Shown here piece by piece: positions 52,360 through 64,000 of a DNA stretch of 64,000 nucleotides. The position numbers were made by a program, and so were the translations under genes. The notes under the pieces were generated by a model. The model saw only the letters and a program-made list of their open reading frames with translations, had not been told where the DNA came from and made no database searches. Positions within the stretch are counted from its first letter, which is position 1. Each line of letters starts with the position of its first letter. This DNA is from Muribaculum sp. (GTDB taxonomy: Bacteria > Bacteroidota > Bacteroidia > Bacteroidales > Muribaculaceae), in NCBI GenBank assembly GCA_009775095.1, contig VSOZ01000020.1, positions 1 to 64,000 of the forward strand, written 5' to 3'.

Positions 52360-52880
52360 GTGCCGATGTGTACTTTCTCCCATTGCAGTTTGTCGACAGC
52401 CTGCGGTTTGCGCTCTTCTGCCTTGTGCCCTATTGTTATTATACATACGGGGACTATCGTGTCAGGCATTTCGAGGAGATTCTGCACGTATGTCTCCGAC
52501 TCAAGATCGTTGGCTGTATAGCGCCCTCTCACTTGTATCCAGCAGGAGCCGAGTCCGAGATCGGCAGCTTGAAGCTGTATATATGTGGCTGCTATTGACG
52601 CGTCCTCTATCCATGGATCGGATTTTTCTACATCGGCCGCCACGATTATGGCAAGGGCGCATCCTGCGACCGGGCCGGCGCCGTTCTCTTTGCATTTGCT
52701 TAGCGCTTCGAGCTTGGCAGAGTCTTCGACAAGTACAAACTGCCACGGACGGCTGCTTTTTGATGTCGGGGCCATGAGCGCGGCTTCCATAAGTGTTTTT
52801 ACATCTTCGGCTGAAACTTCATCGGCGGTATACTTGCGTATGCTGCGACGATTCACAATAAGATCATGAAAATCGTTCAT
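52344..52880 (-). CDS. Nitroreductase family protein
   Basis: 178 residues. VNRRSIRKYTADEV at the start, LMAPTSKSSRPWQFV near residue 40 and LGLGSCWIQVRGR around 120: the FMN-binding nitroreductase pattern. Similar in length to the nitroreductase at 3.1 kb but clearly diverged. First member of the maf-side gene string, overlapping DUF2520; 47 bp after the HU/SPOR gene. Confidence 0.9.
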   Translation of the reverse strand: MNDFHDLIVNRRSIRKYTADEVSAEDVKTLMEAALMAPTSKSSRPWQFVLVEDSAKLEALSKCKENGAGPVAGCALAIIVAADVEKSDPWIEDASIAATYIQLQAADLGLGSCWIQVRGRYTANDLESETYVQNLLEMPDTIVPVCIITIGHKAEERKPQAVDKLQWEKVHIGTWTER

Positions 52881-52927
52881 AGTTTATGGGGATTGTATTA
52901 AACCCTTGTCGGGCGTTATGTATCGTA

Positions 52928-53905
52928 TTAGTCGCGACGGCAAACCCATGCGTCAGGATAGGTGCCGGCGTATTCTGCAACAGCAAGAGGTGCTTGAGCT
53001 TCGGCATAGGTCTTTCCGGAGGAGATGTATATTCTGTAGCGTCCCCCAGATTCCAATATATCCATGTCTCTGCCGTTTTTGCTAAGCGCTATAAATTCCG
53101 CCGCTTTTTCTCTTGTCGGCAGTGATGCTATGATAAGGAAGTATGTGTCTGACTGATTACGGTGTAAGCCTGCTTTCTCTTGTGGCTTCTCCACTTTTTC
53201 TTCCACTATGGCGCTCGCTGTCGTCGGGTCGGGGAGAGCTATGCTCAATTGTATGTCGGGATTTATGTCGTTGACAAACAATGGCTCTGCTTTAGGTGCG
53301 GGACGGGTAGCGGCAATTCCGGCGAAGTCGGGCGCATTTTCGATAACCGGAGTCGATACGGTGATGCCGAGGCCGATAAGCAATACTATGGATGCCGCTA
53401 TTTTGAATACATTTCTAAGCGACAAGCGGTTGTTCCCTGTTATGGGTGTCTCGATTTCCGTGGCCATACTTTCCGGCTTCTCAATAGCTATAGGAATGGC
53501 TTTGACAGGCTTAAGACCACACAGGCGGGGTGAAATAAGTGTCGATACAAACGGCTCGAAAATCAATGTACCTTCGGTATTGCGGTGCAGTGTGCCGAGG
53601 CGACCTACCGCATACTCTCCATGTGCTTCGATCTGATGTCGCATAAGGTCGATCTCCTCATTCATGAGCGTCACGGCATTGTCGTAAGTCAGACCTCCGC
53701 GTCGGGATATGGATGTGGCAAGCAGTCCATCATTATGATTGATGTTTGGATTGAACGTTATATTCCTTTTGGGCGGGAATATACATCCAAGCTCCTTGTC
53801 GATGTATGCCGGAGCATTGCAGGCTATCAGCGCGCCGATGCCCGGTATTACCACACAATCGTGACGAAGTATAAGATATTCTATGTGCTTGTTTACCGAA
53901 TTCAC
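52928..53905 (-). CDS. HU-CCDC81 and SPOR domain protein
   Basis: 325 residues, GTG start at 53905 (an overlapping ATG at 53907 stops at once). N-terminal HU-CCDC81 domain pair (about 1-125: HIEYLILRHDCVVIPGIGALIA, then a second HU-like fold), one membrane helix near 165-185, a proline/acid linker, and a C-terminal SPOR domain (about 250-322: DTYFLIIASLPTREKAAEFI). SPOR domains bind denuded glycan strands in septal peptidoglycan; the cytoplasmic HU part may bind DNA or itself. Promoter and direct repeats are just upstream. Confidence 0.88.
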   Translation of the reverse strand: MNSVNKHIEYLILRHDCVVIPGIGALIACNAPAYIDKELGCIFPPKRNITFNPNINHNDGLLATSISRRGGLTYDNAVTLMNEEIDLMRHQIEAHGEYAVGRLGTLHRNTEGTLIFEPFVSTLISPRLCGLKPVKAIPIAIEKPESMATEIETPITGNNRLSLRNVFKIAASIVLLIGLGITVSTPVIENAPDFAGIAATRPAPKAEPLFVNDINPDIQLSIALPDPTTASAIVEEKVEKPQEKAGLHRNQSDTYFLIIASLPTREKAAEFIALSKNGRDMDILESGGRYRIYISSGKTYAEAQAPLAVAEYAGTYPDAWVCRRD

Positions 53906-53946
53906 ATTACAAAGTTAAAAACTTATGGTCACATTACAAAAGTTAA
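53902..53946. repeat. Direct repeat over the HU/SPOR promoter
   Basis: TCACATTACAAAGTTAA (53902-53918) and TCACATTACAAAAGTTAA (53929-53946), 27 bp apart. The two copies contain the -7 box and the -33 element respectively. Confidence 0.75.
53910..53940 (-). promoter_or_regulatory. Promoter of the HU/SPOR gene
   Basis: TTTG (53940-53937), 19 bp, TAACTTTG (53917-53910) on minus: full consensus. The -7 box ends four bases before the GTG start. Confidence 0.72.
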
Positions 53947-53969
53947 CGACGTTTTATTTATCAACATCG

Positions 53970-54007
53970 ATGTTAAAAAGATTACGGGCGCCTCAAGAGC
54001 GCCCGTA
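53970..54007 (-). terminator. Terminator after the M23/LysM gene
   Basis: Perfect 9-bp stem TACGGGCGC/GCGCCCGTA (53983-53991, 53999-54007), followed on minus by ATCTTTTTAAC. It lies 40 bp past the stop at 54047. Confidence 0.8.
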
Positions 54008-54046
54008 GCCATTACTTTATTATTTTATTTATGAAGCAAAAACGTT

Positions 54047-55009
54047 TTATCTTACTTTTAGCGATTTTCCTACCGATAAGGTGGTGTTGCGGTTTATTCC
54101 GTTAAGTTTACACAGTTTATCAACGGTAGTGCCGTTGGCCTTGGCTATCTTTGACGAGCTGTCGCCTTTTCTAACTTTAACCGTAGCTGCCTTTGATCTT
54201 GACGATGATGAAGCCAATGCCTTGCTTGATGTTTTGCGGTTTTTCGCCGGTGAGTAGTCGCGGGCATCTTGGTAGCTGCTCTTGTTGAATGTAAACTCGT
54301 CGGTATGCGTTGTCTTGTTTTCGAAGTCAAAAATGGCGGCAGGATTGATGGCATAACCCATGTAGCGGGTTTCGAAGTGAAGGTGGGGTCCGGTAGAACG
54401 ACCGGTGTTGCCTCCGAGTGCTATGGGGTCGCCGGCTTTTACATATTGGTCGGGCGACACAAGAAATTTCGAGAGGTGTCCGTATACTGTCTCAAGACCG
54501 TTGGGGTGGCGTACAATCACGTACAGTCCATAGCCTTTTCTGCGGCCCTGATTACGGGTCAGTCTTACCTTACCGTCAAATGCGGCGCGAATTGTATCGC
54601 CTATCTGAACTTTGAGGTCGATGCCCTTGTGCATGCGGCGGAAACGGCGACGATAGCCGTAGGGCGATGTCACATAGCCCATGGTGGGCATGCAGAAATT
54701 GCTTACGTCAATGACCTTTGTGTCAGGCACTACGGCATTGGTATAGCAATTTACCGCTTGGCTGTCCCAACCTTCCACATATATGTCTTCTTCGGGTTCT
54801 TCTTCCTCGCTGAAGATGTTGTCCATGTAGTCGAGGGTCTCTTTGAGCTTTATCTGTTCGTTGACGTTGGTCTGGTAAGCAAGCAGGTCTTTGTGTTCTG
54901 CGTTATGCTGTGCCGGACGTCGATCGTAAGTCGTTTGTGCAAATGCTGAAAATGTCGTTACTAAGGTTAATGCGGCTACAGTAGTTAATTTTTGGATATT
55001 AAATTGCAT
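54047..55009 (-). CDS. M23 family metallopeptidase with C-terminal LysM
   Basis: 320 residues from ATG 55009. Signal peptide cut at SAFAQ. M23/LytM domain (about 105-235) with zinc ligands in MHKGIDL (His, Asp) and PHLHFET (HxH), so the endopeptidase looks active. A low-complexity basic linker leads to a LysM motif (about 272-320: VKVRKGDSSSKIAKANGTTVDKLCKLNGI). It cuts peptide cross-links in peptidoglycan in the periplasm. Lies 23 bp behind ndk. Confidence 0.94.
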   Translation of the reverse strand: MQFNIQKLTTVAALTLVTTFSAFAQTTYDRRPAQHNAEHKDLLAYQTNVNEQIKLKETLDYMDNIFSEEEEPEEDIYVEGWDSQAVNCYTNAVVPDTKVIDVSNFCMPTMGYVTSPYGYRRRFRRMHKGIDLKVQIGDTIRAAFDGKVRLTRNQGRRKGYGLYVIVRHPNGLETVYGHLSKFLVSPDQYVKAGDPIALGGNTGRSTGPHLHFETRYMGYAINPAAIFDFENKTTHTDEFTFNKSSYQDARDYSPAKNRKTSSKALASSSSRSKAATVKVRKGDSSSKIAKANGTTVDKLCKLNGINRNTTLSVGKSLKVR

Positions 55010-55032
55010 TGGTTTTGTCTTTGTCAAATTAA

Positions 55033-55494
55033 TTAGATTTCGTCGGGAGCATAGTAGAATCTTAAATCGCTGGGGCGATAGGAGAATATTTCTCCCGGTT
55101 TGAAGAAACGGGCTAATTCAATCTGGCCGTTTTCTGCACTGTCGGAAGCATGTACTATATTCTCTTGTCCGCTCATGGAGAAATCTCCGCGTATGGTGCC
55201 GGGGAGAGCTTTGCGGCCGTTAGTGGCTCCGGTCATCAACCTTACTACTTCAACCGCATCTTTACCTTCGAGGCACATAACTATGACAGGGGTAGCCATC
55301 ATTGACTCCAATAAAGAGGGGAAAAACGGTTTTTCTGTCAGGTGTGCGTAATGCTCGCGCAAAATCTTCTCATCAAGTTGCATCATTTTAAGGCCTGTTA
55401 TTACAAGACCTTTCTTCTGAAAGCGGCTGATGATGTCGCCTATGAGACCACGATGTATGGCAGATGGTTTGATTATAACTAAGGTTTGCTCCAT
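55033..55494 (-). CDS. ndk: Nucleoside diphosphate kinase
   Basis: 153 residues. TLVIIKPSAIHRGLIG at the start and the active His in ENIVHASDSAENGQIELARF. Balances NTP/dNTP pools. Normal length. Its -7 box is about 43-50 bp upstream of the start; it leads a two-gene unit with the M23 peptidase. Confidence 0.97.
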   Translation of the reverse strand: MEQTLVIIKPSAIHRGLIGDIISRFQKKGLVITGLKMMQLDEKILREHYAHLTEKPFFPSLLESMMATPVIVMCLEGKDAVEVVRLMTGATNGRKALPGTIRGDFSMSGQENIVHASDSAENGQIELARFFKPGEIFSYRPSDLRFYYAPDEI

Positions 55495-55763
55495 TTCGCA
55501 ATTTTAATGATTTTAACTTTATTCTCGTCTGTAGCTCAAATATACAAAAACCATTTGAACCATTAATGGAAATTCAAAATAAAAAGTGTGAAAAATGTTT
55601 GGTTGAATTTAAATCAATAGTATAATAAGTTATATTTTAATGTGTTATAGGTGTATATGTTTTAAAACATATTTTGAACAACGTTAGGTGTGGTATTGTT
55701 GCGCAGAATAAATATTTGTTAAAATATGTATTTCGATGGCCGGATAATTTAACTAAACGGTCG
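55495..55763. other. 269-bp gap between recG and ndk
   Basis: Holds a -7 box for ndk on minus (TATATTTG, 55544-55537), a 10-bp palindrome CCATTAATGG (55560-55569) where -33 would be, and an 18-bp perfect palindrome ATATGTTTTAAAACATAT (55655-55672). No ORF of note and no recG terminator recognised. Confidence 0.6.
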
Positions 55764-57854
55764 TTAGCTTATGCGTGACCAATCGACTATTTTATTACCA
55801 AGTAGTGCAAGTTCGTTTCTGATTACGGCATTTTCCGGCATAGCCAATTCCGGGTCTTTGTCGAGAATTTCATTTGCTTTATCACGTGCAAGACTTACTA
55901 TCCGCCCGTCGGTTGACAGGTCGGCGATATGCAGTTCAAACGGTATACCGCTCTGCATTGTGCCTTCTATGTCGCCCGGACCTCTCATCTTGAGGTCGGC
56001 TTCGGCCACTACGAATCCGTCAGTGGTCGATGTCATTATCTCAAGTCGGCGGCGCGTTTCTTTGGTTATCTTGTGATGCGTCATCAGGATGCAATAGCTC
56101 TGGTCGGCGCCACGACCGACTCTGCCTCTTAACTGGTGCAGTTGCGACAGACCGAAACGCTCGGCGTTTTCAATCAGCATCACTGATGCGTTCGGCACAT
56201 TTACACCTACTTCTATGACGGTGGTCGCCACCATGATGTGCGCCTGTCCCGATGCGAACAATTGCATCTGAAAGTCCTTTTCTGCGGGTTTCATCTTTCC
56301 ATGCACATGACATACTCTGTACTGTGGAAACAGTTCCTGAATATATTCATATCCGTCTTCGAGGCTCTTCAGATCGAGTTTCTCGTTCTCTTTTATCAAG
56401 GGATACACTATATATACCTGCCGACCCTCTTTCAGCTGTCGTCCGATGGCTTGGTACACCGGACGTCGGTTGTCGTCATAGCGCAGTAGTGTTGTTATGG
56501 GTTTGCGGCCCGGGGGGAGCTCGTCGATTACCGATACGCTTAGATCGCCGTAAACGGTCATGGCAAGTGTGCGCGGTATGGGGGTTGCCGTCATTACGAG
56601 CACATGGGGCGGGATGGTATTTTTTCCCCACATGCGTGCGCGTTGGGCCACACCGAAGCGGTGCTGCTCGTCTATTACGACAAAGCCGAGGTTTTTGAAT
56701 ATTACATTGTCCTCTATCACCGCATGTGTGCCTACAAGTATGTGCAGGGAGCCGTCGGCAAGCTGTCGGTGTATGATCTCGCGGTTTTTCTTTGAGGTGG
56801 AACCTGTAAGCAGTTTTATGTTTATGCCTATCGGTGCAGCGAGTTTGTACAGGGTCTCGAAGTGTTGGGTGGCGAGGATTTCGGTCGGCGCCATCATGCA
56901 TGCCTGTGTGTCGTTGTCGAGGGCTATGAGCATGCACAGCAGCCCTACGAGTGTCTTGCCGCTGCCTACATCGCCCTGCAGTAACCGGTTCATCTGCCGG
57001 CCCGTGGTCATGTCGGCCCTTATCTCCTTGATCACTCTTTTTTGGGCGCCTGTAAGCTCAAAAGGCATCTGTTCGTGATAGAACCGGTTGAAATAATCGC
57101 CTATGCGCGGGAAGCGAAAGCCGTTAAGCGATGCATTGCGCTTTCGGGCATACCGTAGTATGTTTAGCTGCAGATACAGCAGTTCCTCCAGCTTTAATCT
57201 GAACTTTGCGTTATTGAGGGCTTCAAGCGACTGCGGGTTGTGTATGTTGACAAGGGCCTCGCGCAGAGGCATGAGTTTCATACTTTCTGTGACTTCACGC
57301 GTCAGAGTCTCGCTGATGAACGGCGATGCCGCCAATGCGGTCTGTATCCATGTGAATATCTGTCGCGACCCTATGCCTTGATTGCGCAGTTTGTCGGTAA
57401 GAGGATATACGCCGCGCAATCCCTGCATGGCGCCCGGGGCAGTGGGAGTGTCTATCTCGGGGTGTACCATGCTCCAGCGTCCGTTGAACTCCTCCGGCTT
57501 TCCGAATATGATATACTCGTTGCCTATGTGGTAGCTGTCGCGCAACTGCTTTATGCGGCGAAACCACACTACCTCCATCGTGGTGGTGCCGTCGGTAAAT
57601 ACGCCTACAAGTCTTGTCTTTGCGCCCTCGCCTTGTATCGACATGGCAAGAAACCGCCCTTTGACCTGAACCGACGGCATGTCGCCCGTAAACCCCGATA
57701 TGCTGTAAAACTTGGATCGGTCGATATATCGTGTAGGAAAATGGTAAAGCAGATCGCGATAAGAGCTGATGCCGAGTTCTTTGTTGAGCAATTCGGCACG
57801 CTTGGGCCCTACACCGTGAAGAAATTTTATGTCAAGCGAGCGTAGACGTCTCAT
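55764..57854 (-). CDS. recG: ATP-dependent DNA helicase RecG
   Basis: 696 residues. N-terminal wedge/OB domain (LHGVGPKRAELLNKELG, HFPTRYIDRS), Walker A LLQGDVGSGKTLVGLL (about 300), DEQH box in VIDEQHRFGV, SAT-like MTATPIPRTLAM, and QLHQLRGRVGRG. Regresses stalled replication forks. It overlaps ispD by 23 bp, so the two are coupled. Confidence 0.97.
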   Translation of the reverse strand: MRRLRSLDIKFLHGVGPKRAELLNKELGISSYRDLLYHFPTRYIDRSKFYSISGFTGDMPSVQVKGRFLAMSIQGEGAKTRLVGVFTDGTTTMEVVWFRRIKQLRDSYHIGNEYIIFGKPEEFNGRWSMVHPEIDTPTAPGAMQGLRGVYPLTDKLRNQGIGSRQIFTWIQTALAASPFISETLTREVTESMKLMPLREALVNIHNPQSLEALNNAKFRLKLEELLYLQLNILRYARKRNASLNGFRFPRIGDYFNRFYHEQMPFELTGAQKRVIKEIRADMTTGRQMNRLLQGDVGSGKTLVGLLCMLIALDNDTQACMMAPTEILATQHFETLYKLAAPIGINIKLLTGSTSKKNREIIHRQLADGSLHILVGTHAVIEDNVIFKNLGFVVIDEQHRFGVAQRARMWGKNTIPPHVLVMTATPIPRTLAMTVYGDLSVSVIDELPPGRKPITTLLRYDDNRRPVYQAIGRQLKEGRQVYIVYPLIKENEKLDLKSLEDGYEYIQELFPQYRVCHVHGKMKPAEKDFQMQLFASGQAHIMVATTVIEVGVNVPNASVMLIENAERFGLSQLHQLRGRVGRGADQSYCILMTHHKITKETRRRLEIMTSTTDGFVVAEADLKMRGPGDIEGTMQSGIPFELHIADLSTDGRIVSLARDKANEILDKDPELAMPENAVIRNELALLGNKIVDWSRIS

Positions 57855-58539
57855 GGGCCATGTAGATGGTTGCTATGTCGATGTCGGCCGGCATTGTTAT
57901 CTTGATGTTGAATATGCTGCCTTCCACGAGCGCTATGTCGGTGTAGCCTGCGGCGTCCATTACCGATGCGTCGTCGGTGAAGCCGGCGTCGTATGGCAGG
58001 CTGTATGCTTGGATAAGCTTGCGGGCGTCAAACGCCTGAGGTGTCTGTACGGCTCTTATCGTGCTTCGGTCGATCGGGTGCGACTTGCCGTCGGGTTCGA
58101 GCGCTCTCAGCGAGTCGGTCACCGGCGTGGCGGGTATTGAGCCGGATGCATGTGAGAGTCCTTCGATAATTCTGTCCACCAAAGCCGTGTCGATAAGCGG
58201 GCGTGCCCCGTCGTGTACGGTTATTATGCCCTCCTCTCCGGGAGCGATTTTTATTGTGTCAACAGCGTTTTTTACCGATTGCCAGCGGGTAGTGCCTCCT
58301 GTGATTATTGTAGGAGAGCTGAAGCCGAAATCGTCGCACAGGCTGTACCACAACTTCAGATGCGCCTCGCTGAGTACAAGAAGTGTGTCGGAGCCGGGCA
58401 GCGCCTGCCGCATCCGGTCGATAGTGTGCATGAGCACGGGGCGGCCGGCGAGAGGTTGAAATTGCTTGGGCCGGTCGGAGCCGAAGCGTGTGCCGCTTCC
58501 TGCCGCTACGATAATATTGTATATGTTTTTACGCTTCAT
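57832..58539 (-). CDS. ispD: 2-C-methyl-D-erythritol 4-phosphate cytidylyltransferase
   Basis: 235 residues. IVAAGSGTRFGSDRPKQFQPLAG (shortened here: the GSGTR loop and RPKQF) binds CTP; HDGARPLI and the later TDDASVMDA segment complete the fold. Third step of the MEP isoprenoid pathway. recG overlaps its 3' end by 23 bp. Confidence 0.95.
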   Translation of the reverse strand: MKRKNIYNIIVAAGSGTRFGSDRPKQFQPLAGRPVLMHTIDRMRQALPGSDTLLVLSEAHLKLWYSLCDDFGFSSPTIITGGTTRWQSVKNAVDTIKIAPGEEGIITVHDGARPLIDTALVDRIIEGLSHASGSIPATPVTDSLRALEPDGKSHPIDRSTIRAVQTPQAFDARKLIQAYSLPYDAGFTDDASVMDAAGYTDIALVEGSIFNIKITMPADIDIATIYMAHETSTLA

Positions 58540-58544
58540 TTATG

Positions 58545-58552
58545 CAAAAATA
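58545..58552 (-). promoter_or_regulatory. -7 box of ispD
   Basis: TATTTTTG on minus, ending five bases before ATG 58539. No -33 TTG is seen. Near-leaderless if used. Confidence 0.45.
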
Positions 58553-58577
58553 ATGATTCCGCTTCATTTAATAAAAT

Positions 58578-58607
58578 AAAAAGGAGCTTATCGCTAAGCT
58601 CCTTTTT
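58578..58607. terminator. Bidirectional terminator upstream of ispD
   Basis: Perfect 13-bp stem AAAAAGGAGCTTA/TAAGCTCCTTTTT with a 4-base loop (GCGA on minus). A-run and T-run on both sides make it work in either direction; on minus it would close the ligA-DUF59-LpxH operon. Confidence 0.85.
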
Positions 58608-58701
58608 ATGGGTTTCCAATAGGTACAATTTCTAAGGTAAAAAAGATTGTTTTAGGTTTGTGCCACAAAGGTCACCCTTTTTTATTGATCAGCCAAAGGA
58701 A

Positions 58702-58725
58702 AAAACATGTTACAAAACATGTTTT
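58702..58725. repeat. Paired AAAACATGTT elements
   Basis: AAAACATGTT (58702-58711) repeated 12 bp later as AAAACATGTTTT (58714-58725), the latter a perfect 12-bp palindrome. Could be an operator pair; role unknown. Confidence 0.6.
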
Positions 58726-58842
58726 ATGGGTGTGGATGAGACACTTATGTTGATAACCTATTGTGGTATAATGGTATAGTACGTTTCGTTTCGAAATGCT
58801 TCAATTGTGAAAAAATGGTTAAAATGATACTCTCTTGTATTA

Positions 58843-59592
58843 TTATGATACAAAATTGCCGATTTTTACACAATTACCGTCATATAGAGCATAAGAAAAA
58901 TGATGTATCCAGTCGCCGAGAATTATCACGTGGCAGTCGTCAGATATACTGTAGTCAACCAATACATGCCTATGTCCGAATATAAAATAATCGATGTCGG
59001 GGTGAGCGGCGTGGTACTCCGTGGCAAATGCTATGAGAGCTTCATTTTCCGGTCCGTTGAATTGAGGTATCTCTTCGCTGAAATTGCGGCTGTGCGATGA
59101 CCAGTTGAGGGCAAACGGTATTGTCCAGCGGGGGTGGATGGCCGAGTATAGTTTCTGGCATGTTTTGTTTCGGAAAATGGCACGCATCATTCTGAAAGCC
59201 GGTTTTAGCCGGCCTACGCCGTCGCCGTGTGACAGAAAGAATTTCTTCCCTTCTATCGTTACCTCGCTGTAGCCGTCGATGACCGTGAGGCCTATCTCGT
59301 CGCGCAGGTAGTCAAACAGCCATATGTCGTGATTTCCGATAAACCAGTATATCTTTACACCTTCGTCGGCGAGTGTGGCCAGCGCTCCGAAAAATCTCAC
59401 GAAGCCTCGCGGTACTACGGTACGATACTCGTACCAGTAGTCGAGCACATCGCCGAGCATATATATGGCCTTGGCTTCATCTTTGACCGACATGAGCCAG
59501 TCGACCACCCGTTTCTCGTATTCAAGAGGATTTTTAAGATATTTGGCACCGAGGTGCATGTCCGATATGAAGTATGTATATTTTCGGGCCAT
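58843..59592 (-). CDS. lpxH: UDP-2,3-diacylglucosamine diphosphatase-like phosphoesterase
   Basis: 249 residues. Calcineurin-type metal motifs FISDMHLGAK (DxH), YMLGDVLDYW (GD), WFIGNHDIW (GNHD), LSHGDGVGR and FGHRHV. The LpxH-like spacing suggests hydrolysis of UDP-diacyl-GlcN in lipid A synthesis, at the membrane surface. Third gene of a ligA/DUF59/lpxH string (13 bp after DUF59). Confidence 0.88.
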   Translation of the reverse strand: MARKYTYFISDMHLGAKYLKNPLEYEKRVVDWLMSVKDEAKAIYMLGDVLDYWYEYRTVVPRGFVRFFGALATLADEGVKIYWFIGNHDIWLFDYLRDEIGLTVIDGYSEVTIEGKKFFLSHGDGVGRLKPAFRMMRAIFRNKTCQKLYSAIHPRWTIPFALNWSSHSRNFSEEIPQFNGPENEALIAFATEYHAAHPDIDYFIFGHRHVLVDYSISDDCHVIILGDWIHHFSYALYDGNCVKIGNFVS

Positions 59593-59605
59593 TGCTGATG
59601 TCGTT

Positions 59606-59926
59606 TTACAGGAAGCCGAGGTCGAGTTTGGCTTCCTCGCTCATCATGTCCTTGTTCCATTCCGGCTCAAAGACGATGTTTATATTCACGTTTTTCACAC
59701 CCTCTATGCTTTCGAGTTTTATGCGGGCGTCTTCGACGAGGAAGTCCGCCGCCGGACAGTTGGGGGCTGTCAATGTCATGTCGATATTTAGGGTGGCGTC
59801 ATCGTCCACCTCTATGCGGTATATCAGGCCGAGACTGTATATGTCGACCGGTATTTCCGGGTCAAATACGGTTTTGAGCAGTGTCACCGCACGCTCTTCT
59901 ATTTTCAGTTTTTCGTCAGGTGTCAT
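59606..59926 (-). CDS. DUF59/MIP18 family Fe-S assembly protein
   Basis: 106 residues. The DUF59 core: TVFDPEIPVDIYSLGLIYRIEV, NIDMTLTAPNCPAADFLVED with the conserved Cys, and a final FEPEWNKDMMSEEAKLDLGFL tail typical of SufT-like proteins. Takes part in Fe-S cluster maturation, often beside suf genes, which are absent here. 8 bp after ligA. Confidence 0.92.
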   Translation of the reverse strand: MTPDEKLKIEERAVTLLKTVFDPEIPVDIYSLGLIYRIEVDDDATLNIDMTLTAPNCPAADFLVEDARIKLESIEGVKNVNINIVFEPEWNKDMMSEEAKLDLGFL

Positions 59927-59934
59927 AATTATGA

Positions 59935-61953
<2,019 letters not shown>

Positions 61954-61966
61954 TCATTTTAGATTA

Positions 61967-61974
61967 CAAAGATA
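61967..61974 (-). promoter_or_regulatory. -7 box of the ligA operon
   Basis: TATCTTTG on minus, a perfect -7; the -33 region lacks TTG. Leader about 15 nt. Confidence 0.45.
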
Positions 61975-62017
61975 ATCAATCGGCATCATATATAATAGCA
62001 GTCGCAGGTAAAGTATG

Positions 62018-62051
62018 AATAAAAAAGGATGCGGCTCGGGCCGCATCCTTT
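62018..62051 (-). terminator. groSL operon terminator
   Basis: Perfect 12-bp stem AAAGGATGCGGC/GCCGCATCCTTT with a 4-base loop; minus-strand T-run (TTTTTTATTC) follows. 27 bp past the groL stop. Confidence 0.9.
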
Positions 62052-62077
62052 CATGTCGGTATATTTTAAACGGATGA

Positions 62078-64000
<1,923 letters not shown>

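Larger units (their letters stand above)
58540..58842. other. 303-bp gap between ispD and the LpxH-like gene
   Basis: Contains the ispD -7 box (58545-58552), a bidirectional terminator (58578-58607), a plus-strand T-rich motif TTGTTTTAGGTTTGTG (58647-58662), and a pair of AAAACATGTT repeats (58702-58711 and 58714-58725). No protein gene. Confidence 0.7.

Noticed and set aside
58843..58985. Plus-strand 74-codon frame at 58761-58985
   Set aside because: Runs into the lpxH coding sequence on the other strand and has no family; start region is AT-rich gap.

Overview
The window reads as chromosomal DNA of a gut Bacteroidales, most like the Muribaculaceae/Prevotella/Bacteroides group. Evidence: a SusC/SusD polysaccharide utilisation locus with a hybrid two-component regulator; Bacteroidetes-restricted families (DUF4199, DUF4492, DUF3098, DUF6048, DUF6377, HU-CCDC81/SPOR); promoters of the Bacteroides type (-33 TTG or TTTG, about 19-21 bp, -7 TAnnTTTG); and weak Shine-Dalgarno signals. 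No phage, insertion sequence, CRISPR array or tRNA was found. Family names are from sequence recognition by eye; no database search was run.

Layout. 1-67: 3' end of a 5S rRNA and the rRNA operon terminator. 141-5084 (+): beta-helix lipoprotein, DUF4199 membrane protein, GT2 glycosyltransferase, nitroreductase, DUF6452 and DUF6048 envelope proteins. 5194-9335 (-): small membrane protein, RNase D-like exonuclease, and a biotin-precursor operon bioF / bioG-bioC fusion / bioD. 9487-10945: small exported protein and a cation diffusion facilitator.

11027-33320: a complete glucuronoxylan utilisation locus. Genes susC, susD, a surface glycan-binding lipoprotein and a surface GH10 xylanase with two inserted CBMs form the promoter-proximal block. 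A predicted rho-independent hairpin follows. Then come GH35, a SASA-type acetyl esterase, a GPH-family symporter, a second GH10, a GH43 without signal peptide and GH67. The divergent gene is the hybrid two-component regulator. Together: xylan is bound and cut at the surface, imported by SusCD, deacetylated and de-glucuronidated in the periplasm, carried into the cytoplasm by the symporter and finished by GH43.

33415-36407 (+): DUF4492-cydA-cydB (cytochrome bd). 36429-44712: YigZ/IMPACT protein, the ftsX-DUF3098-uppP-truB-queA operon (-), a CoA-transferase (-), miaB (+), a Crp/Fnr regulator (-). 44766-50444: BASS-type transporter (-), DUF6377 membrane regulator (+), a stranded glycosyltransferase N-domain (-), an ATP-grasp-like protein (+). 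This is the least ordinary part: the long gaps around the DUF6377 gene hold two or three candidate small RNAs with a common architecture. 50430-53905 (-): maf, kdsC, DUF2520, nitroreductase, HU/SPOR protein. 54047-64000 (-): M23/LysM peptidase, ndk, recG, ispD, LpxH-like, DUF59, ligA, groL and the 3' part of groS.

The most interesting non-gene signals are the candidate sRNA family around 45.9-48.7 kb with a shared T-rich motif that could pair with the susC leader, the hairpin that splits the xylan locus into two expression blocks, and several genes whose -7 box ends only 4-7 nt before the start codon.
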